Positions 36,082 to 48,945 of a DNA stretch of 64,000 bases are shown piece by piece. The stretch spans positions 335,618 through 399,617 of the forward strand of contig JXTB01000330.1 in NCBI GenBank assembly GCA_002914805.1, given 5' to 3'. The DNA is from Parasponia andersonii. Lineage: Eukaryota > Streptophyta > Magnoliopsida > Rosales > Cannabaceae. Both the position numbers and the translations under genes were made by a program. The notes under the pieces were generated by a model, which was given only the letters and a program-made list of their open reading frames with translations, made no database searches and was not told the origin of the DNA. Within the stretch, counting starts at the first letter, position 1. Every line of letters starts with the position of its first letter.

Positions 36082-37260
36082 CTAGACTAGTTTACAGATA
36101 TCTTCATACTCGACAGCTTTAAGCACTCTACCATCATAGATGCCCTTGTCTATCTGCACCTTAGCACAAAACTTATCCGTATCCACCGCTAACAGCCTTG
36201 CCTTCGATCCACGATACGCACCGTTCACAATCCTAACAAGCCCTCCAATTTGTGGAATCACTGTCTCAAGCTCTTCCTGATCAATTCTCAACACATGCTT
36301 ACTCTGAAGCATTTCAATTTCCCCAACATATTTATCAACGACTTTCCGTACAACCCCTTTTTGCTTATAATACCCCTTCTCTGCCAAGGCTTTACTCATA
36401 ACCTTAACAATAATTCCTTCACATAACCAGTAATCCTTTCTATTAATCTTCTCTTTCTTTTTCTCCTCTTCCCTCATCAATTCCTCCAGTGCCGATTTCG
36501 TCGAGCTCCCATTGGCCTTTCTCTTCTCCCCCGTACTCTTATCACTCTCCAACTCATCAAACACCAATTTCGAACTCTCTGCTTTCTCCTTGCTGACAAT
36601 CTTAGATGAAGATGATCCAAGCGCAAAACCAATCTTAACACCACTCTCCAACTTCAATTCCTTTTTTAGCTCAACCTCTTGAGACTGATCATACCCATTT
36701 GCCATAGGCATCAACTGCTCAGCCCTTTCGATCTGTTTCCTTATCTCCCTCTCTTGCTTCTCTTCCTCCACCATATCCGCTTTAATCCTCTTGTTCTTCA
36801 ACTTCTCCTTGAAAAGGGTCTCCGAATCTCGATCAATATAAGTAATAAACCAGCCCTTAGGGGTTTCTTCCACCTTGCACTTCCCAGTACGGCCCAAGTA
36901 CTTGACAAATTCCGTGAGCGTAGCCCACTGCGTGGAGTTCATATGAATGTGGTGCCTATCGTTAATGTACTCATTGTAAACAACAGTCGCGGCCACACGG
37001 CTAAACCGGTGGCTGCGCTTCATGTGTTCAAGAAAGCTACTCTCGAACTCTTCCGAGTACCCATCAATTATTCGGGTTGGGTTCTGGCCAAAGACCTGCA
37101 TCTGGCGCTGGTGGCTCTCGCTCATGCAATGGCACTTGAACCCATTCTCATCTCGACATTGCTTCTGGCACATCTGGCAGTACCATCGGAGCTTCTGGAG
37201 ACCTTTGGCTTTGATTCGATTTGCAATTGCTTTCGGTGTCAGAAAATCATTCTTCCCCAT
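36082..37260 (-). CDS. KIN17: KIN17-like DNA/RNA-binding protein
   Basis: A single uninterrupted 392-aa frame, matching the family's usual length (about 390-410). KIN17 is a conserved nuclear zinc-finger protein binding curved DNA and RNA, linked to DNA replication, damage response and pre-mRNA splicing. The N-terminal C2H2 finger is visible: Cys28-x2-Cys31 (WYCQMCQKQC) with His44 and His50 (FKCHCMSESHQ). A winged-helix-like KIN17 domain follows at about residues 70-150 (RSHRFSRVAATVVYNEYIND; HIHMNSTQWATLTEFVKYLG). Next is a charged helical linker with KR-rich stretches. The C-terminal half has tandem SH3/KOW-like modules (DYWLCEGIIVKVMSKALAEK; GGLVRIVNGAYRGSKARLL). The ATG at 37260 starts MGKNDFLTPKAIANRIK, the standard family start. 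A 3' splice site lies 27 bp upstream (37288), so the coding sequence is in one exon behind a 5'UTR intron. Confidence 0.96.
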   Translation of the reverse strand: MGKNDFLTPKAIANRIKAKGLQKLRWYCQMCQKQCRDENGFKCHCMSESHQRQMQVFGQNPTRIIDGYSEEFESSFLEHMKRSHRFSRVAATVVYNEYINDRHHIHMNSTQWATLTEFVKYLGRTGKCKVEETPKGWFITYIDRDSETLFKEKLKNKRIKADMVEEEKQEREIRKQIERAEQLMPMANGYDQSQEVELKKELKLESGVKIGFALGSSSSKIVSKEKAESSKLVFDELESDKSTGEKRKANGSSTKSALEELMREEEKKKEKINRKDYWLCEGIIVKVMSKALAEKGYYKQKGVVRKVVDKYVGEIEMLQSKHVLRIDQEELETVIPQIGGLVRIVNGAYRGSKARLLAVDTDKFCAKVQIDKGIYDGRVLKAVEYEDICKLV

Positions 37261-39330
37261 TGGAGTTCAAGATTTTCTTTGCTTGTTCTGAACAGAAATT
37301 TGAATATTATTAGTTCAATTACTTGATATATAAACAAATATTAAGTGTAAGTATACATGCAAACATATATATGTATATATATAAGTCTTGATGATACGTG
37401 CCTAATGTTTTATGTTACAGTATATTTATTTTAAAGTTAATGTTTGGACCCTTTTTTTTGTTGTTGTTGTTTTGGGGGTGAGGAGAGGTTGGGAATATTA
37501 AATCATCTATCGCCAAACATAAGAAAGCAACCAACTCAAACTTCAGATTCATAACTTTTTTTTACCATACTTAATGCAAAGCTGAAAATAAAACGAAATG
37601 AATGAACATAATACAATAGTAATATCAGCCCTTAGTCATCTAATGGGAAACAAGAAAATTGCCCAAGTTTCAGTTAACTTGAACATGTAGTTCAAATTTA
37701 TAAACTAAAAAGTAACAGCAAGCTGAAAATAAAACACCTCTTCTGTAATAATTTCAATTGACATCAAAAGCTATTGAGTAGTAATCTACTAGTGACTTTC
37801 TTTTATGTAACTGCTGATATCTTATTTATTAAATCGAAAACGATTTAAAATCAACACATTCTACAACAGATAAAATCAAAACAAATTAAAAACAAGCGAA
37901 CAAAGAGATAAAAATTTCTCTACTTCATCATATACGGCAGGTATTTCTGGAGAAGCGAATTCATATAAATAAATAACGGAAAAAACAAGTTAGTCAAGCG
38001 AGAAAATATTTCTAGTTCTTGACAAAAGGATGAGCTCCCTTCACAAATTCTTCTCCAAAAAGTCATTTTTACTTGGATAAGAGTAATAAGACACTCAAAA
38101 ATTGTCTACAAGGAAGAACCCTAATGTATTTTCCAATTCAGATGCAAATGAAATTGTTGGAATTTAAACCCTAGAAATTGTTTGAACTTTTTTTGGTAAA
38201 AGAATAAAACTGATGCAGATGCAAGAGAAGAGAAAAGGAGAAGGAATTGTCCAGGATACCTGCTATAAATCGAGTGGAGCTCGTCGATGGCAGAGAAGGA
38301 ATCTGATGAGTCGAGCTTCAAGCTTCGTCGATGGCAGAGGAGGAATCTGATTGAGTCAGCTTCAAGCTTCATCCATGGCTGGAGCTCGTCAATGGTTAGA
38401 GGAGCTGATTGGGTCAAGCATCGTGAGCACGGGTCTGAGTTTTGAGTAATATCCCATAACGATAAAAAATCGTTTTCTCAATTTTAGCCTATTTTCTGAG
38501 TTGGGCTTGGAAACAGATTTGTGATACAAGCCCACCAAATTAGTATTTATTGGACTCCACGTTTTCAAAGTTTCTGGGTTCAAAAAAGTGGATCCGAATC
38601 TAGTACCAAACGGGCTCATAGTTTCGCTACCCAAACTAGAAAGAAAGCGATAACAAAACCCAAATAAACCAGAAGCGCAAAATGACAGAAAATGAAAATA
38701 TTTGGGCCTAACAATCACTGCAAAGATAGTTACACCGTGAAGGACAGAGGCAAGAACTCAACCCCACAAAAGCAAGAAAAGACCACACCTTTTCTACTGG
38801 GACAACTCTAGACCTCTTGTTCTTCATTATGTATTTTCATATTACTTACTTCATTACCAAACTATTTCGTTTTTTTTTCAAATGTCAGCGTTGCTCATCA
38901 CCAAATTCCTCAATCAATATTTCCTTTTTTCCCAAATTTAATCGAGAAAAAAATCTCAATACCAAGAATCAAAATATGGTCAAACCCACCTAGAAAGGTG
39001 TATCAATGATCAAATCAAAGAAGAGATAACGATCTGAGATTAGTAGGAGTTGGAGATTATCAGAGTATAAGAAAGCCCTAAGTGAATTTGGGAAGACGAG
39101 CACACAATTAGAGGGAAAATAAAAAGGTGTAGCAGAAAGAATAAAGAAAACCAGAGATGATTGTGGATTAGAAACTCTGATTGGGGAGTAATTAAAAATG
39201 AATCTGGGAAGACAAAGAAGAAGAAGAGTACCTTGTAACTGTTATTAGGATTTAGGAAGAGGAGCCCTCTGTCTCTCTCTCTCTCTCTCTCTCTCTGGCT
39301 CACCTCATTTTTCTTCCAATTCCGATTATT
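37261..39330 (-). promoter_or_regulatory. KIN17 5'UTR: first exon and 1.94-kb intron
   Basis: On the minus strand a GA-rich leader (GAGAGAGA near 39274-39296) leads to the donor AACAGTTACAAG|GTACTC at 39232/39231. The acceptor TTTCTGTTCAG|AACAAG at 37288/37287 precedes the ATG. The intron would be 37288-39231. A second possible first exon ends at the donor ATAGCAG|GTATCC (38261/38260) and would splice to the same acceptor. It contains a 44-bp duplication and an upstream ATG frame (MTQSAPLTIDELQPW). Leader introns are common for housekeeping plant genes. Transcript evidence would be needed to choose between the two. Confidence 0.55.
38281..38420. repeat. 44-bp tandem repeat in the KIN17 leader region
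   Basis: Units at 38281-38324 and 38325-38368 are near-identical (TCGTCGATGGCAGAG at the start, CAGCTTCAAGCT-type end). A third, more divergent unit with about 8-10 extra bases lies at 38369-38420. The repeat lies in the KIN17 5'UTR intron or alternative first exon. Confidence 0.8.
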
Positions 39331-39399
39331 GTGGAGAGGAGAGATGTTCGTTGAAACGTGCGATTATAAATTATACTTACTTTACCCACGTACAAGTGC

Positions 39400-42300
39400 G
39401 TGTAATCCGAGTAATATAAATCTAAGAGTTAAAAAAAATATCATAGATGTTTTTCGATATAAAATAAAATAATTAAACTAAAAGCAAATAATAAGAAAAA
39501 TTTTTAAATTTATTAATTCCGTAACTATTCTTTAAAAATATAATATTTTAATTTCTTTTTTATATTAATTAATCTACTAGAGTTGTCAACCGAAAATTTA
39601 AATATATTAACAAACTCCCTTTCAAGACATAAGTGAAAATAATTAGACAAACTAATATATTACTTCTAATATAAATTGACTAGATTCATTAAGTTCAGTA
39701 ATTCTCAGAAAGGTTGTACAAGTCACATAAGTATATTCCTATCTTATGTAAACTTATCCTAAATTAGGTAATCTTATGTTATTTTACTTAAGTCCAAACC
39801 TAAATTCTTCTTCAATTTTATAAAGATTTCAATCAACAATCTATTTAGTGATCAATTAAATAGAAGCAATAATTATAAGGTAAAACAATTAACTCAATAA
39901 ATGATTTGATTAATAAAAGAAGATAAATAAGCAAATACAAAATACTAGGTGATTCATATAGTAGAACTAGATAAAAAGGAATTTACTTCATGGTATAAAT
40001 TAAGAACAATAAAATTTTAATATAATGAATTCAAGAAATACAAAATATTAAAAAGAAAAGAATTTTAGAATTCCCTCTTCTTTGAAGAGCTTGAAGGTGT
40101 TCATAGAGGTTGTCAATCTCCTCTAAACTTGGTTTTTACTCTCTTAAATCCTCCCTTAAAGATTTGCTCTAAATAATACCATTCTCTAAATATGAAAATT
40201 ACAATGAAAAACTCACAAAAATATAAAGAAAAAAAACTAAGAACAAACTATAGTATTAATGTTGTAGAGAAAGTTAAGAAATGGAAGTGGTTGGAGTATA
40301 TCTTCATCTTCTTCTTCTACTTCTTCCTCTCCTTCCATAGTTGCTACTCTCTCTTTCTCTCTATCCCAACATACCTCTTTCAACCCCAAAGATAAGGTTT
40401 TAAAGAGGTGGCCCGTACAAACCTAAAGCAGACTGAATTTGGACCTTTGGATCTTCAAAAAATTTATCCCAACCATCAATTATTGACCTAGAACGCAGAA
40501 AGTAGTGCCGCAGCACTATTTTTGACACTGTGGCACCAAAACTTCCCAAGACATGGCGTTGCGGCTTCACTTTTCTACCGGTTTGGCGCCTTGGCTTTCC
40601 AAGTAAATCATTTCTTCGTTTAGGCTTTGATTTCTCTCATTTTCATTGTATTACGACCGTATCGGATTGAACTTCATTTCCAATGATTTGAAAGACCCAT
40701 TTGTGAGGTACAAATTCCTCTCATTTTATATGAACACATTTATTTCATTTTCTTATCAACACAAACAAACAAATATCAAAACAACAAGAAAAATAATTAA
40801 AATAACTTAATTCAAACAAGAATATTACAAAACTTAAGACATAATAGCACTAGATGACTCTAATTTTATGAACTTAATACACCTTCAAACTTAAAATTTT
40901 ACAAGTCTTCGAGCAAAAAAAAAAAAAAGAAAAATACCTAAAAACACATAAAAGGTATTATACCAACGCTAATAATTTCCAATTTATTTCTCAATACTCA
41001 CATAATAATATAACTTAAAGAAAAGTACAAATATTGACTAGGTATTAAGAATAAATCAAGAGCACTTCCATTTTTCATGAGTACGTGTATGTCTTTCTCC
41101 TATCATTGTGTGAAATCTAGATAAGTTTATGCTAACATATATTAAGCAGAAAATTTCAAAGATAATAATCAAGTTCCATAAATTTACTTTTCAAATCTAT
41201 CTCCACTAATGTAGATAAACACAATACCAAAGATCAAAAGATTTTGCATTAAGATTGTAATGTTGGCTTAGGTAAAGGTATGATGTTTTGGATAAAGTAA
41301 GCTCAAATCATCCTTAAGCACATTAACTCTAGGACTCATGTAGAGCTATTCTTTCACACACTAAGTAATACGCTAATAAAACTTAAATTTCTTTTTCTTC
41401 CATCAACACATAGCCAAACACTTATTCTTTTTTTTCTATTTTTTTTTTTTTTTTGTTGTTGTTGAGTTACACTCCCCCAAACTTATTTCTTTCTTTTACG
41501 AACAAGTGTATAACTCTCTCTTTGTTTTCTTTTTTTTTTTTTTTTACAATCTTACTCCACTCATCCTCCCATAACATAGCATAGCTCAAAATAATTCAAT
41601 AAAAAAAATAATATACTCAAGGGGTAAATGTTGAATGATATTATATTAGGTTAAGCTAATGTGTATGTAGTTGAAAAAGAAAAGGTATTACAAGGCTCAA
41701 AATGGGTGTACTAGAGATAAAATACATCATGATTAGCTTAAAAAGCTCAAATAGTATAAAGATTGCCTAAATCCTTTCCTTGGTGAAATACTATCTAAGA
41801 TTTCACCTTAATAGATTATTAAATAAATTCTAGCATTTGTAGGATTATAAAAATGTCACATTCACATAAACATTCTCTAGATTCACCTACAAATCAAAGA
41901 TAAATGCATTGTCCTCAAATATAGACTTTCACAGTAAAAATAGAACTAACACAAGAATTATCCATAAGACTAAGTCAATATCCATATTTTTCAATAAGTT
42001 ATGCACCAATTCATCCGAGGTTCTTATCATTAGAAGTAGGTAATCACCAAAGAAAATACAAAATATATCTATTTATTTAAACACACAATCACATAACTAA
42101 GAAAATAAATACATAACAAACAAACACACAAACAAAAATACAATCCAACAAGGTTTACCCCATTTCCCAAACTTAGCATACAAAATACAAAATTAAAGAA
42201 CAAAAGAATGAGTTTAGGGATACTCCTATCATTGGCACATAGCTATAAAGCTTGATCTCCTTGAAATGGTGCCAACTTCTTAGATTTCACCAAACACAAA

Positions 42301-45300
42301 CATGGAAAAAATAATATACGAACATGAAATAATAAACACTTGGGTTACCTCCCAAGAAACACTTGATTTATCGTCTTCAGCTTGACTCAAGTAAACACTC
42401 ATCCAAGAGAGGTTGTTGCCCATAAAGTGTGGTATACACCACCACGAATGAGTCTTTGTTACAATGGTCCTCAAACTTGACTGAGTATAAACAATGATTG
42501 CTCATAATTCCAAAATAGCTTGATTTCAAATGTTAGGTTTCAAAGGAAAACTTTACCTTTAGTTCAAGCTTGTAGAGAGTGTGGTATTGAGATAGTAGTT
42601 CTAATGGCAAACAAGACTCGGTTGGTGGTATGCTTGTGTAGACCAATGATGTGGTCAATTCATTGGTATCTTGGACTTCCTCAACCACCAATATATCTTG
42701 TGACTCTTCTTCTTCAAATTTTCTTGAAAATTCTTCAAAATAAAAATATTCAAAATCAAACTTTGTCATATCTTCCATCATTTGATAGGCTTCATCTTCG
42801 GGTCTCTTTTCACAAATTAGGAAGTCATATCTATCTTCAACCTAACTCCTACTTTTAGGATTCAAATCTTTCATAAACACTTGAAGTTGGTACTACTTGG
42901 GCAATCGTGGCCTGGTTCTCTACTAAGCCTTATCTTGAATCTTTCCCAAGCCATGTGTAAAAGTTCTAAACCATATTGGAAAAATGTCGTTAGGCTTTGG
43001 TGAAATCTTGCTTTAGCTAGCATAATGAACCTTACAAATAAAAATAAAATAAGTAAAAAAAAAAAAAAGCAAAGAAAAGAAAAGTTTGAAGTAAAATTGG
43101 AATTGATTGGTATTAATATTAACAAATAAATTGTGTTTCAATCCCCAACAACGATGCCAAAGACTTGTTGGTGTGGGTTTGTAAGACCCTCGCAAACTCG
43201 GTTGGGACCGTGTGCAAACTGGCACGGCCCAAAACACAACCATGCCTTGGGGGAAGGCATGGCAACACTTGTGGGCTACAAGTGAACGCATGGCGAGGGT
43301 GATTCCCAGCATGCAAGACCGAGTGTGCAGCGGGTGCACACGGGTTGGGTGGAACACCAAGGCACACATGGGAAGCGACTCACATGTGCGCCCACGGTTG
43401 GGCCTGTGTGCAAGCTGGCACGAGCCGACACACTCAACCATGCCTTAGGGGGAGGCACGGTGAGCCCTGTTGGCTGCAAGAAGATGCATGGCGGGCATGC
43501 ATGACAAGTGTGTTGGGTGGACACACTAAGTAGGCGGAACACTTAGGCACACATGCGAGTGAATCACATGTGTGCGTCCCATAGAGAGTTTTACAAGGGC
43601 GGCATGCGCAGCATGGTGCGCGCGCGCAGCAGGACATGTGCGCAGGCAAGACTGGGCGTGCGTGCACGATCACCACGCACGGGGGTGCGTGAGAGAAATC
43701 CGGACGCTGGGGCGGGCGTTCGGACAGATGGCCGGGAAAAAGGGGAACGTGGCTGAGTGGGCGGAAACATGACTGAGAAGTCATGGAACACTTGGCACCA
43801 GCCTCGGCAGGTGGCCGAGACAGGCGGGGAACGTGACCGAAATTGGCGGGGAACATGGCTGAGAAAGGCGTGGAACGTGGACCACTGGACGTGGCCATGT
43901 CTGTCCAAAGTGGGTGACTGGGCACCCACGACCGAGTTCCAGGGGGAACTGGGTGAGTGGCCGAAGGTTGCGGACGTGGTGCACCAACGCACGGGATGCG
44001 GGCGCACCACCGAGGCACGACTGGGTGGTATTACTAAGTCTAAGCTAAGTATTAAAATCATCCCAATTCTAACTTTATACAAACAACTGAAATATAGATT
44101 TTAATGAAATAAAACAAAGTAACTAAACTAGCATGCAAAATGAATGAAATCCAGCAATAAGAAAAATATCTAGGTTTACTAATTCCCCAACTATTCTTTA
44201 AACATATAATATCCCAATTTCTTTTTTACATTAATTAATCCACTAGAGTTGTCAACCAAGAATTCAAATGTATTCACAAACTCCTTTACAAGATATAAGT
44301 AAAAATACCTAGACAAGCTAATATGTTACTCCTAACATAAATTGACTAGATTCATTAAGTTCAGTAATTCTCAAAGAGGTTGCAAAGTCACAGGTATATT
44401 CCTATCCTATACAAACTTACTCCAAACTAGGTAATCTTATGTTGTTTTACCTAAGTCCAGACCTAAATTTTCCTTCTTAAGTTCATAAAAGTTTCAATCA
44501 ACAATCTATTTAGTGGTCAATTAAATAGAAGTAATAAGTATAGGGTAAAAAAAAAATAACTCAACAATGGATTTAATTAATAAAAAAAGAGAAATAAGCA
44601 AATATAAAACACTAGATTGGTTCACATAGTAAAACTAGACAAAAAAGAATTTAGTTCATGGTATAAATTGAGAACAATAAAATTTTAATACAATGAATTT
44701 AAGAAATAAAAAATATCAAAGAGAAAAGAATTTTAGAATTCTCCATCTTTGAAGAGCTTGAAGGTATTCATGGAGGTTGTCAATCTCCTCCTCCAAACTT
44801 AGTTTTTACTCTCTTGAATCCTCCCTCAAAGATTTGCTCTCAATAATATTACTCTCTAAATATAAAAAATATAATGAAAAACTCACAAGAATATGAAGAG
44901 AAAAAGCTAAGAACAAACTATGGTGTTAATATTGTGGAGAAAGTCAAGAAATAGAAGTGGCTGGACCATGTCTTCAACTTCATCTTCATCTTCTTCTTCT
45001 TCTTCCTCTCTTTTCATGATTGCCACTCTCTCTTTTTCTCTATCCTAACATACCTCTTTTAACCCTAAAGATAGGGTTTTATAGAGTTGACTTGTGCAAA
45101 CCTAAACTAGCCTGAATCTGGATCTTTGGATCGTCAAAAAGTTGATCTCAGCCGTCAATTATTGATCTAAGACATAGGAAGTGGTACTGCGGTGCCAAAG
45201 CTTACAGAGACTTGGTGCTGCGGCACCACTTTTGGCACTGTAGGGCCACTTTTCTATTGGTTTGGCGTATTGGTTTCTCAGGTTCACCATTTCTTTGTTT

Positions 45301-45559
45301 GAGCTTCGATTTACCTCATTTTCATTGCGCTATGACCGTATTAAACTGAACTTCGATTCCAATGATTTAAAAGACCTATTTGTGAGGCACAAATTCTTCT
45401 CATTTTGCATGAACACCTTTATTTCATTCTTTTATCAACATAAACAAACAAAATATCAAAACCACAAGAAAAGCAATTGAAATAACTTAATTCAAACAAG
45501 AATATAATAAAACTTAAGGCATAATAGCACTAGATAATTCCAATTTTATGGACTTAATA
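39400..45559 (-). mobile_element. element C: degenerate Athila/Tat-like Gypsy element
   Basis: About 1.45 kb is directly repeated: 39400-40880 and 44030-45559 share CTAGAGTTGTCAACC, a GAAGAGCTTGAAGGT block and AACTTAAGRCATAATAGCAC. Both copies stop at the same base next to TTAATA. On the minus strand a primer-binding-site-like TTTGGCATCGTTGTTGGGGA lies at 43141-43161 just inside an LTR edge (43166). A polypurine-like AAGTTTGAAGGTG precedes the left LTR. Near 42874-43023 a gag-like remnant reads LLHMAWERFKIRLSREPGHD. No other coding part is recognisable. The right LTR appears longer than the left because of the GC-rich island at 43190-44030. LTR copies differ at perhaps 15-20 percent of positions, so it is old. 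The left edge is approximate. Confidence 0.65.
43190..44030. other. GC-rich island with internal tandem duplication
   Basis: About 840 bp of strongly GC-rich sequence sits in an otherwise AT-rich element. The first 400 bp are a duplication of roughly 200 bp. GGGACCGTGTGCAAACTGGC at 43204 matches GGGCCTGTGTGCAAGCTGGC at 43405, and both units contain CAACCATGCCTT and end in ACTCACATGTGCG- or AATCACATGTGTGCG-type sequence. The rest (43580-44030) has repeated GGCGGGGAACGTGGC-type words and alternating GCGCGCGC at 43620. The long open frames here on both strands reflect base composition, and none resembles a protein I know. Confidence 0.75.
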
Positions 45560-47018
45560 AGAGGTTCTTTGGTGAATGAGATCTCAAAATGAGGGGAGTT
45601 TTCTTCTCTTCTTTCTCACTTCTCACCTAGGAAAAGACCACACAAGTTAATTCAAAACCATATTTGCCACCTTACTTTTGGGATCGAGACTCTAACCCTA
45701 TATAACCTATATATTTTCTTTCATAAAAAATTCATAAGTAAAACAAATTAGGATTAATGGCACAAATGATCCTTTTATAGGGACTTGGTCTTCAAAGTTT
45801 AATTATAGTAATTAAGTCCCTCGAGATTTTTTTTTTTAATATAACAAATCTGTTATTATAATGCAAAAAAATCTTTACAATAACATATTGAATTTGAAGA
45901 GAAAATCTTCTAATAGATAAGCTAATTCTCCACTCCTAAAACTATCATAGTCAATCTACAAGTAAACAAATTGACTACGATGTAATGAAAGAAGGAAAAA
46001 AAAATTAAATACATTCAACTATAAATAAACTCTCAATGCACCTAACTCTAATAATTGGAGAGTTTCGGTCAACATCCTTGACTAATAGGATTACCAACCA
46101 TCATGAAGCCAGTAGACTTATGAACTCAACATAATCATCATTCTTGAAATGCTTATGGTTGCCACTTGTGTCTAACTTTTCATGTGTATGTAAGCTATAA
46201 TATCCTACTGAAAAAGGAGATCTACTAGTCTTCCTCCTTCGATTTTGGTAATTAGTTGTTTTATTATATATTTAATTTAATCTTCTCATATCATAATGTC
46301 GTGATAAAAGAACAAAAATCTAAATCTATAATAAGATGGATGTAGATAAGTAGACCAAATAAACAATGTTTCTTTCGCCTTATTATTCGATAAAAGTTAT
46401 ATACAAAAAAGGCACATTTAGATGTTGGAGAAAAATAATTATCAAAAGTCACTCGATCTAGATAGAATTTGCCATATTTTTATCATTGTCGTAATGTCAG
46501 AATCAAAACTAGTTAGATGTATCTTCCTCATTGGAGAAATACTTTCAATTTGGATAGACTTTGCCATAAAGAAAATGAGAAATATAAAGGTATATTTTGA
46601 AAAAAAAAAAACTTAATTGCTTCAAAAGCTCCTAAAAAAAATAATTATCAAAAGCCCCTCTAGACTTAATTGCTTCAAATTAAAAAACTTGCAAAGACAA
46701 AAAAAAATGGCAATATAATTTAAGATAACACTCTTTGCAAGGATGACATAAAAAAATATCAAGTCTTCTATCTCTTACTCAAGCAAAAATATTACTCAAG
46801 CAAAAATATAGGGGAAATAAGAAATCAATCTCTTAAATGCCTTAGGTGACAAATTAAAATCAACATTTGATAAGCTACCCTACTTATACATAGCTAAAAG
46901 AAAACCCATTAGAATGCCCAAAAACAGCTAGCTCATATAGTAGTTTTATTTGTCAACTTATTGAAAAATATAAGCATGCTGACATAAATAGCACAATCAA
47001 GAGGGGAAAAAAGTAAAC

Positions 47019-47665
47019 TTTTTAATACAAAACTCCTTTAACTCGAAACAATTTAGTAACATTAACTATGAACTCAAGTTTTTGGAGCAAAACTTTCTAA
47101 TGTCCTTTAATATTTGTTCTATTAGAAAAGAAATGTGGGCATTGTCCTTAGAGGTAGTTGTCCTAGGTATTGCAGACAGTTGGGAGGACATTGTCCTTGC
47201 TTTTCCCATCATGTTTTTAATTTCCTATTACAGCAAAAATTATTGAATACTTAGACAAAAATATATTCATATTGGATCTATATAAAATTTTTAATTTCTT
47301 AATTATATAAAAGTTTTAATTTCTTACCTCCGTCTTGAACATAACTCTTTTTTTCAAGTAATAACTTTCTTTTGTTTCTAATTTTACCCATGCTAAGATG
47401 AGCATGTTTTGGATAAGTACTAAATACGATAATTTTAGATATAAAAGATTAAAAAATATAAAGGTGAAATAAAAATCTAAGAATGATGACCTAAAAACTA
47501 TAAATAAAAGAATATAAACTTATCAGTAAGAAAAACTAATAAAAATATATTTCTTTTCTGAAAAAACTAATAGTAAGGAATATTAAGGGATTTTGCTCTA
47601 AAAATTTGAGTTTCGGGTCAACGTTACTAAATTATTTTGAATTAAGGGGATTTTTGTATTAAAAA
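47019..47665. repeat. inverted-repeat element (MITE-like), about 0.65 kb
   Basis: The left arm (47019-47115) and right arm (47570-47665) are imperfect reverse complements. TTTTTAATACAAAACTCCTT at the left end matches the complement of the right end, TTTTTAATACAAAAATCCCC. AATTTAGTAAC and GAGCAAAA are shared inside the arms. The interior is AT-rich without coding sequence. No clear target duplication. Confidence 0.7.
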
Positions 47666-48945
47666 ACTAAAAAATTATATACATTTAGAACAAGTATTGT
47701 TTTAGAGATTTCTCATGGATTACACCATTTTCTCATATCAAAATAAACACAAATATTCAAATATTGTAGTAGATTAGAATCGATTCAATTATATAGTAAT
47801 ATTGATTTGTCTAAAGGAGCAAACTTAACCCAAAATCTAAAAATCAAATCTAATAAATTTGCCTAAAGGAGCTAAAAAAACAAATCTGAATGACGGCAAC
47901 AAATGAAGGATGAGAGTGAGGGCAGGTGGTGAGCCGCAAGAGAGAGAAAGAGAGACCGAGTGCCTATAGCAAGTCACGACTCATGAGCATAAGTGAGAGC
48001 AAAGAACTAAGTGAGGGCAACGACGAGACGAATGAGTTTTTGAGAGATTGAGTAAAGGCGGTGGTGAATGAATCAGGGCAACAACGACAGCGAGAGAGAA
48101 GATTCAGTCTTTGAGATGTTGAAGCTTGAGGAAAGAGTCTGTGAAAGTCACAAGGGCTTCTATGTGCATAGCATATTAGGAAGTAATTATTCTATAACCT
48201 TCTCCAAACTCCATTTTAAAATTTTGACCTTCACTTTTTCTTTTTTTTCCTATTTATTTTTTCATTTTTTCATTTTTTTTTTGCTGATATGACACAAAAA
48301 AAAATGAAAAATACCCCAATTAGATTCCTTCAATCGAGTCCAAACTCAATCAGACTCCAGTTAAGCTTAATTAACCAATCAAGTTCAATGGAGATTTCTT
48401 CTTAATCTCGCTTTCAGCCTAAAAATTGTGATTTTAGGTTTGAAATCACTATTTTTATATCTGTACCTAGTTTAAATATTCTAAATATAAAAGACCCAAA
48501 CTATAAATATGATTTTAACTTGCTCGAATATCAAATCTTGATCTTATTTTAAAAAAAAAAAACTGTGATAATTTTGAAGTTTTTGGGGAAATTGGGGAAA
48601 CGACAATGATTAAGAGTAAAAAAGTTTCATTAAAGACAAAGGTACCGAATTAATTTTCACTTTTAAAAAGTTATTGATAACTAAATGGTCTGTTAGGATT
48701 AGTGTCATGTAAAATGTGTATTTAATATTCTATATAATATAAAATGAAAAAAAAAAAAAAAGACAAAGTATATATCTAAGTTTGGTCAGGTTAGGTTATA
48801 TTGGGAGGGTTCAAACCCACCTTAAACTTGATCGGAAATACATTGGGTGGGTTAGTTTTAATCCAAGTTTAATTTGGATTATTTTTTTCTCAAATTATTG
48901 GGTTCATTGAGTTATCAGGTTTTTCTACAATTCTATTAGACTATC

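Noticed and set aside
36679-37326. Plus-strand 215-aa frame
   Set aside because: It is antisense to KIN17 over its whole length and resembles no protein; KIN17 clearly explains the open frame.
43434-44104. Several long overlapping frames on both strands (up to 194 aa)
   Set aside because: They are open because the GC-rich island has few AT-rich stop codons. Composition is Pro/Arg/Cys/His-rich without domains.
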